53,776 nt of DNA from Actinomadura kijaniata NBRC 14229 (GCF_001552175.1 NZ_BCQR01000072.1:1-53776); one strand, 5' to 3'. Positions 22,633 through 31,658 are shown, counted from the first letter of the stretch. A program made the numbers and translations. Notes: generated from the letters alone by a model not told the origin.

Positions 22633-24144
22633 TCAGTGGAGGGCGGGGGCGGGCGTGTCGGCCCCCTCTTCGGCCGTGGCCGGGGTGCCCCTGGGGTCGC
22701 GCATCACCACCAGGGCGAGCACCGCGGCGGCCAGCACCCCCGCGGCGGCGATGGTGAAGCCGGTGCCCATCGCGGAGGTGAACGCCTCCCGCGCGGTCCC
22801 CGCGAGGCCCGCGTCGCCCAGCGCCAGGGCCTCGCCGAGGGAACGCCGCGCCCGCTCGGGCGCGTCCTCCGGCATGGCCCCGGTGAAGCCCGCGGTCACG
22901 ACGCTGCCGAGGATCGCCACGCCCAGGGCGGCGCCGGCCTGCTGGATGGTGTCGTTCAGCGCGGACCCGACCCCGGCCTGCTCCGGCGGGACCGTGCTCA
23001 TCAGGGCCGAGATCGCCGCGGGCGCCGCCAGGCCGCCGCCCGCGCCGAGCACGAACAGCGCCACGCCGAGCGGCCAGAACCCGTCGTCGGCCGACAGCGA
23101 GGCCAGGATCGCGAACGCGGCCGCGACCACGGCCAGCCCGCCCGCGGCGGCGGCCCGGTTGCCGATCCGCCGGCCGAGGGCCGCGCCCAGGCCGTTGAAC
23201 AGCAGCGACGCGACGGCCATCGGCAGGAACGCCAGCCCCGCCTCGGTGGGGGAGTAGCCGAGCACGAGCTGCAGGTACTGGGTCAGCACCAGCAGCAGGC
23301 CGCCGTTTCCGATCTGGACGAGGGTCAGCGACAGGCTGCCGCCGGAGAAGTTCCGGGCCCGGAACAGGCCGAGCGGGACCATCGGGGAGGCGGTGCGCAG
23401 CTCCCAGGCGACGAACCCGGCGAGACCGGCGACGGCCAGGCCGGACGCCAGCAGCGTGACCGGGTGCGTCAGGCCGTGCCGGGGCCACTCGATGATCGCC
23501 CACACCAGGGCGGTCATGCCGACGACCGACAGCACGGCGCCCAGCGGGTCCGGCCTGGTCCACGGGCCCTTCGACTCGGGCATCAGCACCAGCGCGGCGA
23601 CGATCGCCAGCACCGCGATCGGAACGTTGATCAGGAAGATCGCGCCCCACCAGAACCAGGCGATCAGCGCGCCGCCCAGCACCGGGCCGCCGACCAGGCC
23701 GACCATCGCGACCGCCGACCAGGCGGCCATCGCCGTGCGCCGCTCCGCGTCGTCGAACACGGTGATCAGGATCGACAGCGTGCTCGGCATGATGAGCGCG
23801 CCGCCGATCCCCATCACCACGCGGGCGACGATCAGGTGCCACGGCTCGGTGGCGAGGGTGGCAGCCAGGGACGACAGCCCGAACAGCGCCAGCCCGACCA
23901 GCATGACCCGGCGGCGGCCGAACCGGTCCGACAGGCTGCCCGCCGTCAGCAGCAGCCCGGCGAACACCAGGATGTAGGACTCCAGGATCCACTGCGCGTC
24001 CTGCGGGGTCGCGCCGATGTCCTCGGCCAGCGGCGGGATCGCCACCGTCAGGACCATGTTGTCGATCACCAGGACCAGCGTGCTCAGGCAGAGCACGACC
24101 AGGATCCACCAGCGGCGCGGGTGCCGCCCTCGCAGCGCTTCCAT
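22633..24144 (-). CDS. MFS drug exporter, DHA2 (EmrB/QacA) family, 14 helices
   Basis: A 503-residue proton-coupled exporter. The first helices contain STLVLVIDNMVLTVAIPPLA (motif D1), then GSLSDRFGRRRVMLVGLALF (motif A), ARVVMGIGGALIMPSTLSIL (motif B) and AMVGLVGGPVLGGALIAW (motif C of antiporters), all hallmarks of DHA2 multidrug transporters. ATG 24144 is preceded by GAGAGGGG. The promoter region holds a long imperfect inverted repeat (24191-24246), so a repressor controls it, but no TetR gene is adjacent. The serine hydrolase gene follows in the operon. Confidence 0.95.
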   Translation of the reverse strand: MEALRGRHPRRWWILVVLCLSTLVLVIDNMVLTVAIPPLAEDIGATPQDAQWILESYILVFAGLLLTAGSLSDRFGRRRVMLVGLALFGLSSLAATLATEPWHLIVARVVMGIGGALIMPSTLSILITVFDDAERRTAMAAWSAVAMVGLVGGPVLGGALIAWFWWGAIFLINVPIAVLAIVAALVLMPESKGPWTRPDPLGAVLSVVGMTALVWAIIEWPRHGLTHPVTLLASGLAVAGLAGFVAWELRTASPMVPLGLFRARNFSGGSLSLTLVQIGNGGLLLVLTQYLQLVLGYSPTEAGLAFLPMAVASLLFNGLGAALGRRIGNRAAAAGGLAVVAAAFAILASLSADDGFWPLGVALFVLGAGGGLAAPAAISALMSTVPPEQAGVGSALNDTIQQAGAALGVAILGSVVTAGFTGAMPEDAPERARRSLGEALALGDAGLAGTAREAFTSAMGTGFTIAAAGVLAAAVLALVVMRDPRGTPATAEEGADTPAPALH

Positions 24145-24190
24145 CACAGCCCCTCTCGGCGCCGCCCCTTCCGGGAACGGCGTTCTCTCG

Positions 24191-24246
24191 TTGCGAACAC
24201 TGTACGCAGGGGGATGCATGTACGCAACAGCGCACAGCGTTCGCAA
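24191..24246. promoter_or_regulatory. 17-bp imperfect inverted repeat upstream of the MFS operon
   Basis: TTGCGAACACTGTACGC (24191-24207) pairs with GCGCACAGCGTTCGCAA (24230-24246) with two mismatches. TGTACGCA is also repeated directly at 24201 and 24219. The block covers the promoter region 47-102 nt upstream of the exporter start and probably carries more than one repressor dimer. Confidence 0.5.
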
Positions 24247-24263
24247 GGATCGAGGGGGCGGTG

Positions 24264-25550
24264 TCAGCCCTTCTTCGCGCCGGTCAGCGCCTCGTCAAGG
24301 ATCTCGGCGGCGGTGTCGATCTCGTCGTCGGTCACCGTCAGCGGCGGCGCGATCCGCAGGCACGAGCTGAGCCCGCTCCGGTCGCCGCGCACGACGTTCA
24401 TGCACAGGCCCGCCGTCTCGCACCGCCGCGTGACCTCGTCGCCGAACTCCACCGCGGGCTCCCGCGTGTCCCGGTCGCGGACCAGCTCCACGCCCCACAG
24501 CAGCCCCATCCCCCGGACCTCGCCGATCTCCTTGTGTCGTTCGGCCAGCTTCCGCAGGTGCCCGCCGAGGCGCTCGCCGCGCTCCCGCGCCCGCGCCGCC
24601 AGGTCCTCCTCCTCGACGACCTCCAGCACCGCCAGCGCGGCCGCCGCCGGAAGCGGGTCGGACTGGTGGGAGGTGTAGTAGAACAGCCCGGCGTCGTAGG
24701 CGGCCCGCTCGATCCCCGCCGTGGTCGCCACCGCCCCGATCGGCAGCCCGCCGCCGAGCGTCTTGGACAGCGTCACCAGGTCCGGCGTCACCCCGAACAG
24801 GTCCATCGCGAACATCGCGCCGAGCCGCCCGAACCCGGTCTGCGCCTCGTCCAGCACGACCAGCAGGGAACGCTCGTGCGCCAGCTCCACCAGCCGCGCG
24901 AAGTACCCCGGCGGCGGCACCAGCACCCCGCCCGCCGACAGCACCGGCTCGGCGATCACCGCCGCCGGGGCCCCCACCGACTGCTGGTCGTACAGCTCGA
25001 ACCCGACCTCCAGGCAGGTCGTGTCGCAGGTGCCCGCGCAGTGCCGGACCGGGCACCGGTAGGCGTACGGCGCGGGCAGCGCGAAGATCCCCGGCGGTGT
25101 CGGCCCGTGCCCGCGCCGCCCTCCCGAGAACGTCAGCGCCTGGCTCCCCGCCGTCATCCCGTGCCAGCTCCGCGTCAGCGCCAGCACCTCGAACCCGCCG
25201 GTGGCGAGCTTGGCCATCCGCAGCGCGACCTCGTTCGCCTCCCCGCCGGTGCTGACGAACATCGTCCGGTCCAGGCCCTCCGGCAGCACCCCGACGAGGC
25301 GTTCGGCCAGGTCCAGCACGGGCGTGGACAGCATCCGCGAGTTGAGGTGGACGACGTCGCGCAGGGAGCGCTCGACCGCCTCCCGGATGCGGGGGTGGCC
25401 GTGCCCGATCGTCGCGCAGATCTGGCCCGAGGTGAAGTCGAGGACGCGCCGCCCCTCCGTGGTCGTCAGCCACGCGCCGTCCGCGCTGTCGATCACCTCC
25501 GGCCAGAATCCGCCCGCGTACCGGACCATCAGTTCCACACGTGCGTCCAT
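24264..25550 (-). CDS. PLP-dependent class III aminotransferase with Cys-rich insertion
   Basis: A 428-residue aminotransferase of the 2,2-dialkylglycine decarboxylase/ornithine aminotransferase fold. Visible motifs are DFTSGQICATIGHGHPRI (N-terminal substrate region), VSTGGEANEVALRMAK (phosphate-binding), VVLDEAQTGFGR with Asp234 for the PLP ring nitrogen, and LSKTLGGGLP with Lys263 as the Schiff-base lysine. The DFTSGQ start and TSHQSDPL resemble dialkylglycine decarboxylases. Between residues 166 and 179 are four cysteines spaced C-x4-C-x3-C-x3-C, suitable for a metal site. Divergent from a LysR regulator that probably controls it; substrate unknown. Confidence 0.93.
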   Translation of the reverse strand: MDARVELMVRYAGGFWPEVIDSADGAWLTTTEGRRVLDFTSGQICATIGHGHPRIREAVERSLRDVVHLNSRMLSTPVLDLAERLVGVLPEGLDRTMFVSTGGEANEVALRMAKLATGGFEVLALTRSWHGMTAGSQALTFSGGRRGHGPTPPGIFALPAPYAYRCPVRHCAGTCDTTCLEVGFELYDQQSVGAPAAVIAEPVLSAGGVLVPPPGYFARLVELAHERSLLVVLDEAQTGFGRLGAMFAMDLFGVTPDLVTLSKTLGGGLPIGAVATTAGIERAAYDAGLFYYTSHQSDPLPAAAALAVLEVVEEEDLAARARERGERLGGHLRKLAERHKEIGEVRGMGLLWGVELVRDRDTREPAVEFGDEVTRRCETAGLCMNVVRGDRSGLSSCLRIAPPLTVTDDEIDTAAEILDEALTGAKKG

Positions 25551-25563
25551 GCGGTCTTCCCTT

Positions 25564-25579
25564 CGTGAGCGGCCTCACG
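25564..25579. promoter_or_regulatory. Palindrome in the aminotransferase/LysR divergent region
   Basis: CGTGAG (25564-25569), 4 nt, CTCACG (25574-25579), an exact inverted repeat close to the aminotransferase start (25550) and 75 nt upstream of the LysR ATG. This is where a LysR regulator would bind to control both genes. Confidence 0.45.
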
Positions 25580-25653
25580 GAGGATCGTCGGACGGCGGGA
25601 TCCGGCCCGTCCATCGCAAGATTCCGGCCGAAAACATCGGAGGTTCCCGAACG

Positions 25654-26577
25654 ATGCTCGACCTCCAGCGCCTTCGCCTGCTCACCGAGCTGCACCGGCG
25701 GGGCACGGTCACCGCCGTCGCCGAGGCGCTGTCCTACTCGCCCTCGACCGTCTCCCACCAGCTCGCCGCCCTGCAGCGCGAGGCGGGCGTCCCGCTGTTC
25801 GAACGCGACGGCCGCGTCCTGCGCCTCACCGAGGCCGCCCACGTGCTGGTCCGGCACGCCGACGTCCTGCTGGACCGCGTCGAGCGCGCCGAGGCGGAGA
25901 TGGCGGCGGCCGCGGGCGCGGTGACGGGCGTGGTGCGGATCTCGGTGTTCCAGACCGCCACCCGCCTGCTCGCCCCGGTCCTCGCCGACCTGTCGGCCCG
26001 CCACCCCGGGCTGCGCGTCGAGACCCGGATCGAGATCGACCAGGCGCTGGGCGCGCTGGAACGCCGCGACTGCGACCTCGCCGTGGTCTGGGAGGACGAG
26101 CACGCGCCCCGGCCGCGCCCGGCGGGACTGGCGTTCGAGGTGCTCCACGAGGAGCACATGCTGCTGGTGCTGCCCGCCGGGCATCCCGCCGCCGCGCTCC
26201 CGCACGCCGACATCCCGGCCCTGGAGTCGGCGGTCTGGGCGGGCGGCCCGCCCGGCTTCGGCCACGGCCGCACGATCCAGGACACGTGCCGCAGGTACGG
26301 CGGCTTCACCCCCGACCTGCGCCACCACACCGCCGACGAGGCGGCCCTGCTCACCCTCGTCGCCGCGGGCCAGGCCGTGACGCTGCTGCCCGAGTTGGCC
26401 CACCCCGAACGCGCCCCCGGCGTCGTCGTCCGCCGGATCACCGATCCGCCCGTGATCCGCCGGGTCCTCACCGTCGCCCGCCGCGCCAGCCTGTCGCGCC
26501 CGGCCCTCGCCACCGTCCGCGCCGAACTCGCCCGCGCGGTCCGCCGGGACGGCGCGCCGGACACGGATCCTCCTTGA
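25654..26577 (+). CDS. LysR family transcription regulator
   Basis: A 307-residue regulator. The winged helix runs LDLQRLRLLTELHRRGTVTA and VAEALSYSPSTVSHQLAALQ; the effector domain starts near VTGVVRISVFQTATRLLAPV and has typical LysR folds through VLHEEHMLLVLPAGHP and LLTLVAAGQAVTLLPELA. ATG 25654 is the first start consistent with the family. The divergent aminotransferase gene is the natural target, with an amino acid or keto acid as possible inducer (inference). Confidence 0.92.
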   Translation: MLDLQRLRLLTELHRRGTVTAVAEALSYSPSTVSHQLAALQREAGVPLFERDGRVLRLTEAAHVLVRHADVLLDRVERAEAEMAAAAGAVTGVVRISVFQTATRLLAPVLADLSARHPGLRVETRIEIDQALGALERRDCDLAVVWEDEHAPRPRPAGLAFEVLHEEHMLLVLPAGHPAAALPHADIPALESAVWAGGPPGFGHGRTIQDTCRRYGGFTPDLRHHTADEAALLTLVAAGQAVTLLPELAHPERAPGVVVRRITDPPVIRRVLTVARRASLSRPALATVRAELARAVRRDGAPDTDPP

Positions 26578-26658
26578 AAAGACAGGAACGTCCGGATGGT
26601 CGTGATCCCGGTGGTCACCTGCGGGTCCGGCTCGCCCCACGGAAGGGGGCAACGCCCC

Positions 26659-26664
26659 TATAGT
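26659..26664 (+). promoter_or_regulatory. -10 box of a likely leaderless message
   Basis: TATAGT ends 8 nt before the ATG at 26673. With transcription starting 6-8 nt after the -10 box, the message would begin at or next to the start codon, and there is no Shine-Dalgarno. A small GGGGC-aac-GCCCC hairpin lies just upstream. Confidence 0.5.
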
Positions 26665-26672
26665 CCAGCCTC

Positions 26673-27611
26673 ATGGGTTTTGTAACGGTCCTGGTGATCC
26701 TGCTCGCCGGGGTGGTCGTCGTGCTGGAGATCATGATGCTGCGCACCGACAAGCAGCGCCGCGCCGAACTGGCGAAGCTCCGCGACGACCTGGCCGAGCT
26801 CACCGGGAACGCGCGCTCCCTCGCCGCCGCCACCGACCTGGCGGCCGTCGAGACCAGGACCGACGAGGAGGCCCGCGCGCTGCGCGCCACGCTGGACGAG
26901 ACCGCCCGCCGCACCACCGGCGACCTGGACGCCCTGCGCGCCGACGCCGAGACGGCCTCCCGCACCCTGAACACCCTGCGCAAGGAGGTCGCCGACCTCC
27001 GCCAGTCCCTCGGCCGCCTGGAGGCCGCCCGCCGCTCCCTCAACGAGCTGCGCGAGACCGCCGCCGCCCACCGCGAGACCCTGGACGACCTCGCCGAACG
27101 CGCCACGGCCGCCGCCGCCCGCCTCGACGAGCGCGAGACCGCCCACCTGTCGCTGGTCCGCGCCCTGGAGACGACCGAGGCGGAGCTCGCGGCCCTGCGC
27201 GCGGCCGTGACCGCCGACTTCGACCAGCGCGCCACCACCGTCCTGCCCGGCCGGATCACCACCACCGACGAGGCCGCGCGCCCCGTCCTCACCGACCTGT
27301 ACGAGGCCCTGGCCGCGTCCGTCGGGCTGCGCGTCGGCTACACGCCGCCGTCGGGGGACACCCGCTACCTGTTCGGCACGGCCCCCGACCTGGACGAGCG
27401 CCTCGACGCCCAGCTCCGCGCGCAGGAACCGTCCCCGGAGCTGGCGGCGCTGCTGGTCGCCGCGTTCCACGCCGCCGACGCCCGCGTCCAGCTCGGCCCG
27501 CTGCGGATCGAGCAGCGCGGGGGCCAGCTGCTGGTCGGCGTGCACCCGATCGGCGGCCGGGCGGCGCGCCCGATCGACCTCACCGAATGGGCACGACGCC
27601 AGCGCGGCTAG
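26673..27611 (+). CDS. Membrane-anchored coiled-coil protein, unknown function
   Basis: A 312-residue protein. One N-terminal helix (MGFVTVLVILLAGVVVVLEI) anchors it, followed by about 170 residues of heptad-rich coiled coil with many Glu, Arg, Leu and Ala (for example DETARRTTGDLDALRADAET and LRKEVADLRQSLGRLEAARR). A compact C-terminal domain follows (about 215-312) with RPVLTDLYEALAASVGLRVG and VQLGPLRIEQRGGQLLVGVH. The design recalls RmuC- or EzrA-like tethers but no family is recognised. The message appears leaderless. The last 32 bp overlap the convergent gene on the minus strand. Confidence 0.8.
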   Translation: MGFVTVLVILLAGVVVVLEIMMLRTDKQRRAELAKLRDDLAELTGNARSLAAATDLAAVETRTDEEARALRATLDETARRTTGDLDALRADAETASRTLNTLRKEVADLRQSLGRLEAARRSLNELRETAAAHRETLDDLAERATAAAARLDERETAHLSLVRALETTEAELAALRAAVTADFDQRATTVLPGRITTTDEAARPVLTDLYEALAASVGLRVGYTPPSGDTRYLFGTAPDLDERLDAQLRAQEPSPELAALLVAAFHAADARVQLGPLRIEQRGGQLLVGVHPIGGRAARPIDLTEWARRQRG

Positions 27612-28638
27612 GCACCTCCCACAGCGTCAGCCGCTCCCCGTCCGCCGCCAGGATCTGGCTGCACCGCGGCACGCCGTCGACGACCTCGACGTTCAGCGCG
27701 ATCCCGGCGTCCTCGTCGGCCAGCACGACCTGCCGGACCGCCCGTCCGGTCCGCACCGACCGGGCGGCGGTCCACGGCAGCCCCTCCTGGTAGGTCATCA
27801 GGTGGACGACGCTGCGCGCGTACCGCAGCACCGCCGGGCCGTCCACGATCCGCGCCCCGAGGTCGCCCAGCGCGCACCGCAGCACGACCCGGAACTCCGC
27901 GCCCCTGCCCGGGACCCGCGCCGGATGGTCGCGCCGCGCCCGCCGCCGCCATGCGGCGGCGACCGCCTCCTCCCCGAACGCCTGGCACTCGGCCACCAGG
28001 TCGTCCAGGGCGCGCTGGAAGCGCTCCTGCTCGTCGCGGCCGCTGAGCCCGTTCAGGACGCGCTCCACGTCACCGGGGTCCATGCCGAGGGCCGGGGGCA
28101 GCAGCAGCGCGACCTGCCGCGCCCGCTCCCGCGACTTCGGCTCCTCCGACAGCGCGGCCAGCGCCGACACCGCCCGCGCCACCGTGAGGATCCGCTCGTC
28201 CTCGGGCCGCTCCTCCTCCGCGGGGGGCTCGGCGACGGGCCGTTCGCCCTCCCGCGGCGACCGGACGGGCCGCCGCACGGCCAGCACCTCGTGGAACTCG
28301 TCGTCGCCGCCGGAGCGCGGCCGTTCCAGGAGCATCGCGTCGTGCGGCGGGCGCTGCCCCGGCGCGAGCCCCGGGACCGGCGACCCGAACCGCGGCCGCC
28401 CGCCCTCCCCGGCCGCCAGGGTGAGCGACAGCCACCGCTCCGGGTCGAACGCGACGGGAGCGCCCACCGTCCCCTCGGCGGAGTCGACGATCACCCGCGT
28501 CCGCCGCGCCGCGCTCCCCAGCCCCGGCAGCGCCGCGTCCAGCGCCGCCGTCAGCATCAGCCAGGCGACCCGCTGATAGAGGCTGTCGGCGAACCCCACG
28601 CGCACGTACGCGGGACCACTCACACGACCACACGGCAT
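27580..28638 (-). CDS. Hypothetical protein (352 aa)
   Basis: A soluble protein of up to 352 residues. The N-terminal part has AYVRVGFADSLYQRVAWLML and RTRVIVDSAEGTVGAPVAFD. A charged linker (about 120-150) is rich in Glu, Pro and Arg. A helical middle holds LPPALGMDPGDVERVLNGLS, and the C-terminus has VVLRCALGDLGARIVDGPAV. No catalytic motif is recognised. The start may be the GTG six codons further in (VSGPAYVRV). It overlaps the coiled-coil gene end to end by 32 bp, so the two messages are antisense to each other at their 3' ends. Confidence 0.7.
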   Translation of the reverse strand: MPCGRVSGPAYVRVGFADSLYQRVAWLMLTAALDAALPGLGSAARRTRVIVDSAEGTVGAPVAFDPERWLSLTLAAGEGGRPRFGSPVPGLAPGQRPPHDAMLLERPRSGGDDEFHEVLAVRRPVRSPREGERPVAEPPAEEERPEDERILTVARAVSALAALSEEPKSRERARQVALLLPPALGMDPGDVERVLNGLSGRDEQERFQRALDDLVAECQAFGEEAVAAAWRRRARRDHPARVPGRGAEFRVVLRCALGDLGARIVDGPAVLRYARSVVHLMTYQEGLPWTAARSVRTGRAVRQVVLADEDAGIALNVEVVDGVPRCSQILAADGERLTLWEVPSRAGVVPIR

Positions 28639-28713
28639 GGGCGCCTCCCCAACCGGACGATCTCCACGGTAAACCGGCGGGGCGTTCGGACACAGGCCCA
28701 GAAAACGGCGGTG

Positions 28714-30378
28714 TCAGCGGTGGGCGTTCGGGCCGGGACGCGACCCGAACGCCGTCAGGAACCGGTCGCGGAAGTCCCGCATCGACCACACCGGGGCGTC
28801 CGGCCCCGGCCTCAGCCCGTCCCGCCAGCCCCAGCCCGCGATCCGGTCCAGCACCTTCCGGTCCCGCGCGACGACGGTGACCGGCACGTCGCGGCCGGCG
28901 TTCTCGCCGGTGATGAGCGGGGCGGGCTGGTGGTCGCCGAGGAAGACCAGCACCAGGTCGTCGTCGCCGTGGGTCTCGGCGTAGGAGATGAGGGTGTTCA
29001 GCGAGTACTCGATGGAGCGCCGGTACGCGCCGCGCACGTCGGCGGGCATCCGCGCGTCCAGCCCCGCGCCCTGCCCGTTGAACACCGACCCGTCCCCGAT
29101 CCGCCGCCAGTCGACGACCCCGTTCGGGACGGCCGCCCAGGGCGCGTGGCTGGACACCAGCGCGGTCTCCACCATCACGGGACCGGCGTGGGCGTCCCGC
29201 TCGAACCGCTGGACGGCCGACAGCGTGTACTGGTCGGGCATGGTGGCGTAGGCGAAGCGGGGTCCGCGGTAGCCGAGGTTCCGGGCGTCGTAGACCTTGC
29301 CGTACTCGAAGAACCCGCCCTCCGGCCAGGCCCGCGTGATGGCGGGCATGAACGCGCTGGTCCGCCAGCCCGCCCGCCGGAAGGCCCCGTTGAGCGTCAG
29401 CCGGTCGCCGGAGACGAGCGCGCGGTACCGCTGCTGGCTGTCGATCCACACCCCCGACAGCAGCGTGGCGTGCGCGAGCCAGCTCCCGCCCCCGGCCGTG
29501 GACGAGGTCAGGAAGGCGCTGCGGGCCCCGACCTCGGCCCGGCGCAGCCGCTCGGTCCCGGCGTCGAGCACGGCCCCGACCCGCCGCGCGTACCGCGGAT
29601 CCTGGACGGCGCTGCGCCCGTAGCTCTCCACGAAGGCGATCACGACGTCCTTGCCCCGCAGCGCCTCCAGCATCCGGCCCCCCGGAACGCCGCGGAAGGC
29701 GTCGGCCCGGGACTCCCTGGCGAACGCCCGCTTGTCCCGCAGCCCGTCCCGCACCTTGAGCGCGCGCCCGACGGCGAGCCGGGCCGTGTCCCGCGACGCC
29801 ACCGGAACCCCCGGCACGAACTGCGTCCCGAACACGGTCCCCGCCGTCCACACGGCCCACAGCCCGATGACGACGCGGCCCGCGACGTCGCCGTTCCGCC
29901 CGGCGACCCCGGCCACCCGCAACGAGGACAGGGCCATCAGGACGACGGCGACGATCCCCGCCACCACCGCCCCCACCCCGGCGAACGTGCCGCCGTACGA
30001 AGCGGTGAAGAACTCCCACCCCGCCCCCACGAAGGCCCAGTCGAGCACGGGGTCCCAGGGCCGCACGAGGACCTCGTGGAACCCCATGTCGAGGACCTTC
30101 ACCACCAGCACGACCCCGAGGAGCGTTCCACCCAGGACGGCGGCGGCCTTCCGCCAGCGCCCCCGCAGCAGGAGCAGCGCCCCGAGCCCGCACACCCCCT
30201 CGACGGGCACCCGGACGAACGCCTCGGGGGCGACCCGCCCCACCCGGTTGGGAAGCAGCAGGGCGAACAACACGAACGCGAGGGCCGCCCCGGTGACGAC
30301 CCACGACACGACCCTCCGCCAACGCCCCGCAGACACCCGGACCCCTCCCCACAGCAGCACACGAAGCCCTACGTCCAC
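28714..30378 (-). CDS. Sulfatase-family membrane protein, LTA synthase-like
   Basis: A 554-residue enzyme with about five N-terminal membrane helices (to roughly residue 170) and an extracellular alkaline-phosphatase-fold domain. Catalytic features match LTA synthase/phosphoglycerol transferase-type proteins: VVIAFVESYGRSA (metal-binding Glu), FLTSSTAGGGSWLAHATLLSG (nucleophile region), and LVFLGDHQPAPLI (Asp-His metal ligands). It probably transfers or removes a phospho-alcohol group on a cell-wall polymer; the substrate is not known. The start at GTG 30378 is the longest choice, and a GTG fifteen codons further in is possible. No cell-wall genes are adjacent. Confidence 0.88.
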   Translation of the reverse strand: MDVGLRVLLWGGVRVSAGRWRRVVSWVVTGAALAFVLFALLLPNRVGRVAPEAFVRVPVEGVCGLGALLLLRGRWRKAAAVLGGTLLGVVLVVKVLDMGFHEVLVRPWDPVLDWAFVGAGWEFFTASYGGTFAGVGAVVAGIVAVVLMALSSLRVAGVAGRNGDVAGRVVIGLWAVWTAGTVFGTQFVPGVPVASRDTARLAVGRALKVRDGLRDKRAFARESRADAFRGVPGGRMLEALRGKDVVIAFVESYGRSAVQDPRYARRVGAVLDAGTERLRRAEVGARSAFLTSSTAGGGSWLAHATLLSGVWIDSQQRYRALVSGDRLTLNGAFRRAGWRTSAFMPAITRAWPEGGFFEYGKVYDARNLGYRGPRFAYATMPDQYTLSAVQRFERDAHAGPVMVETALVSSHAPWAAVPNGVVDWRRIGDGSVFNGQGAGLDARMPADVRGAYRRSIEYSLNTLISYAETHGDDDLVLVFLGDHQPAPLITGENAGRDVPVTVVARDRKVLDRIAGWGWRDGLRPGPDAPVWSMRDFRDRFLTAFGSRPGPNAHR

Positions 30379-30496
30379 CGCCCCCCACCGGGTTCAACAG
30401 GGGTGTCCGGGGGCGCGGAGCGGCTCCGGGCCGCGCGGGCGCACGAGGAACGATCCTTCCAGGCGGCGGCGGAGCTCCACGCCCCGGCTCGCCCGG

Positions 30497-30964
30497 CTAG
30501 CCGAACAGCCCGGTGAGCCAGAGGGCCTCCACCGGGCTGTCGGCGTAGCGCACCCCCTCGACGGGCCGTCCCTTCTCGTCGACGACGCGCCAGCCGCCGA
30601 GCTGGACGACGACCGTGCCGTTGCGCCGGGCCAGGGCGAGTTCCGACAGGGTGCCCCAGGAGCCGCCGACGACGATGACGGCGTCCCCGGCCAGGGCGAT
30701 GACGGCGTTGCGCGCCTCCCCCATCCCCGTGGGGATGGCCACGGTGAGGTAGGGGGTGGAGCCTCCCCGGGTGGGGCCGGACAGGACCCCGACCACCAGC
30801 CCGCCCACCGAGGACGCGCCCTCGGCGGCGGCCTCCATGACCCCGCCGTAGCCCCCGCAGATGACGGCCGCGCCCCGTTCGCCCAGCAACCGCCCGATTT
30901 CCCGGGCGTTGGCGACGTCCTGCGGCGCGGCCTCGCGAGGGCCGCACACCGAAACCTGGATCAC
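30497..30964 (-). CDS. TIGR00725/LOG-like Rossmann protein
   Basis: A 155-residue protein of the lysine-decarboxylase-like (LOG) superfamily. Motifs are VSVCGPREAAP at the start, CGGYGGVMEAAAEGASSVGG, and VVGGSWGTLSELALARRNGT, the last corresponding to the PGGxGTxxE nucleotide-binding site. Relatives hydrolyse nucleotide monophosphates or bind small nucleotides. GGAGGAGG lies about 5 nt before GTG 30964. The 118 bp between its stop and the sulfatase start holds no gene I can support. Confidence 0.85.
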   Translation of the reverse strand: MIQVSVCGPREAAPQDVANAREIGRLLGERGAAVICGGYGGVMEAAAEGASSVGGLVVGVLSGPTRGGSTPYLTVAIPTGMGEARNAVIALAGDAVIVVGGSWGTLSELALARRNGTVVVQLGGWRVVDEKGRPVEGVRYADSPVEALWLTGLFG

Positions 30965-31074
30965 CCGAACCTCCTCCGCCGTGCACCGCCACCGCCAGGG
31001 CATCATGCAGGCACGGCGGGCCGGGCGGGAAGGCGTCGGACACGCCGGGGCCCGAAGTCCGGCCCGGCGGGATC

Positions 31075-31605
31075 TCACCGTCCGGCGGCCGCGCGCTCGG
31101 CGGCGTCGGCCCCGACCGGTGCGGGTTCGGCGCGCTTGGCCCCGACCCCGGCCGCCCCGAGGGCGACCGCGATGAAGACGACCTGCTCGGGGATCCGGAA
31201 CCACAGCGGGGTGGCGGGGTCCCCGTTCAGGGACACGTCCTCCAGGTCGGCGTAGATGTTGGCCGGGAGCATCAGCACGAAGAGGACGGCGAGGCCGACC
31301 CCGGCGGCGAGGCGCGTCCGCCCCACCACGAGCCCCAGCGCGCCGAGGAGTTCGAGCACGCCGGTGGCGTAGACCGCCAGGTGGGGGAACGGTACGAACG
31401 GGGGGACCATCGCGACCATGTCGTCGTGACCGGGCATCACGGTGACGCTGCCGGGGACGAAGTGCGCGGCCCCGGTGAACACCAGCATGAACGCCAGTCC
31501 GTGCCCGGCGGCCACGCGCCAGTCGGCGAAGCGGCGGACGCCCAGCGCCCCCAGCAGACGGAACCCCAGCAGGGGACCCAGCAGCAACAGCAGAGTGTCG
31601 AACAT
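31075..31605 (-). CDS. DoxX family membrane protein
   Basis: A 176-residue protein with four or five helices. GHGLAFMLVFTGAAHFVPGS, YATGVLELLGALGLVVGRTR and AVLFVLMLPANIYADLEDVS fit the DoxX family (the GVLELLG and PANIYA patterns). ATG 31605 is chosen because AAGGAG is 9 nt upstream; GTG 31611 would be too close. It is divergent from a small cysteine-pair ORF. A TTGACA hexamer at 31696-31691 on the minus strand may be its -35 element. Confidence 0.85.
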   Translation of the reverse strand: MFDTLLLLLGPLLGFRLLGALGVRRFADWRVAAGHGLAFMLVFTGAAHFVPGSVTVMPGHDDMVAMVPPFVPFPHLAVYATGVLELLGALGLVVGRTRLAAGVGLAVLFVLMLPANIYADLEDVSLNGDPATPLWFRIPEQVVFIAVALGAAGVGAKRAEPAPVGADAAERAAAGR

Positions 31606-31658
31606 GGCCACCGTCTCCTTCCGCGGGAGGCCGGGCCTGCCGCCTCCGCATCTTGTCG

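Noticed and set aside
24191..24246. Site for the TetR protein encoded at 20076
   Set aside because: Its own operator (TCCATACCAAA arms) shares no sequence with this repeat, so a different regulator is needed.
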